The notes below the pieces were generated by a model that saw nothing but the letters and a program-made list of their open reading frames with translations, searched no databases and had not been told where the DNA came from. Below are positions 63,601 through 64,000 of a stretch of DNA of 64,000 nucleotides, piece after piece. Position numbers and translations under genes: made by a program. Source of the stretch: Moringa oleifera (Eukaryota; Streptophyta; Magnoliopsida; Brassicales; Moringaceae); the NCBI GenBank assembly GCA_021397835.1, contig JAJFZO010000896.1, positions 5,930,501 to 5,994,500 of the forward strand. The letters are read 5' to 3'. Each line of letters starts with the position of its first letter. The first letter of the stretch is position 1.

Positions 63601-64000
63601 TAGAATTAGCTTTGAAGGAACCTAACAATTGAGCAGGTACCATTGTGAAGCAATTGTTGGTGTTAATAGATGCCTACGCCATTACTTGAGGAAGCTTGGG
63701 ACTGACAAATTATTATAGTAGGGTAGTTGCTCGTAAATGCTAATGCTACCACTAGGGAAGCTTAGTGATGATCTCATGACAGTCACTGAAGTTAGGTGAG
63801 CCTAATGACTGTTGTGATAGATGAAAGAGGCCAGCACCACCATAAATACAATGACCCAACTGCTTTTTATGGCACTGGTAGACATTTGTGTTAGGTCTTT
63901 TTAGCAATGGCCAAATAATAGTCGCTTATACAAGCAAACGCGTGGCAAGACTAAAAGAGCCCAATGAGATCTTAGCAACAATTATTGGCATTAGAAAAGC
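60626..64000 (+). repeat. Large duplication, right arm, copy 2 (runs off the window)
   Basis: Partner of 20,524-23,911. Landmarks such as gacctttgcaccaaggg (60,655), ccaaatgactattggtgag, gatggccaaaaaggtattcg (about 61,720) and gatgaaagaggccagc (about 63,813) occur in the same order and at almost constant offset. The last 24 bases still match copy 1, so the duplication continues past the window edge. Confidence 0.9.

Larger units (their letters stand above)
51599..64000 (+). repeat. Satellite array block III (same ~450-bp family)
   Basis: The main array resumes at the end of a C module followed by D and continues in the same orientation to the window edge. The first 85 bp (51,601-51,685) resemble 41,547-41,630, sharing ccattgtcttggg and a cat/catc-gtgatcattggg-like D variant, before the long duplication begins at 51,689. 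No gene or RNA was found. The array is not finished at the window end. Confidence 0.92.

Noticed and set aside
1..64000. CRISPR array
   Set aside because: The repeats are contiguous and degenerate with no unique spacers of constant length and no cas genes; the period and divergence are those of a eukaryotic satellite.
1..64000. Bacterial or phage origin
   Set aside because: There are no operon-like coding regions, no ribosome-binding sites before long frames and no RNA genes in 64 kb; coding density is effectively zero.
1..64000. rDNA spacer or telomere-associated repeat
   Set aside because: No rRNA sequence and no runs of the plant telomere heptamer were seen anywhere in the window.

Overview
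This window is almost entirely satellite-type repetitive DNA. I can support no protein-coding gene, tRNA, rRNA or CRISPR array in it. About 61.8 of the 64 kb is one degenerate tandem array. Its basic higher-order unit is about 450-470 bp, built from eight related modules of roughly 40-75 bp, which I label A to H. Homologous positions alternate between CG, TG and CA, and between CAG and TAG, as expected of long-methylated heterochromatin. With a CACTA-like transposon end at 50.7 kb, this suggests a pericentromeric, knob-like or interstitial heterochromatic block of a plant with a large genome. The plant assignment is an inference; species and chromosome cannot be read from the sequence.

Layout: array block I (1-32,168); an unrelated 180-bp tandem repeat of about seven copies (32,169-33,472); array block II (33,473-50,694); a 0.9-kb AT-rich insertion that looks like the truncated 5' end of a CACTA transposon (50,695-51,598); array block III (51,599-64,000).

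The array has a second, larger layer. Several blocks recur in the same order about 35.0-35.5 kb apart: 6.2-8.1 with 41.7-43.4, 11.5-12.4 with 46.5-47.5, and 16.45-20.52 with 51.69-55.62. The next stretch, 20.52-23.91, matches 60.63-64.00, so the later copy carries 5,001 bp more at that point. Module phase is broken at the earlier copy's join and intact in the later copy, so a deletion in the earlier copy is the simplest reading. Smaller duplications (1.35-kb tandem units, a 1-kb block at 36.3 and 39.5 kb, and 40-bp and 21-bp tandem duplications) show continuing local turnover.

Functionally the window reads as non-coding heterochromatin. Open frames of 60-126 codons exist, mostly on the minus strand, but they are fragments of the satellite itself. 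The only candidate Pol II signals are in the CACTA-like insertion: a pyrimidine-rich patch, a candidate splice donor and a 20-bp minisatellite in the presumed first intron. All repeat boundaries were set by eye and are good to roughly 10-50 bp unless an exact match is described.
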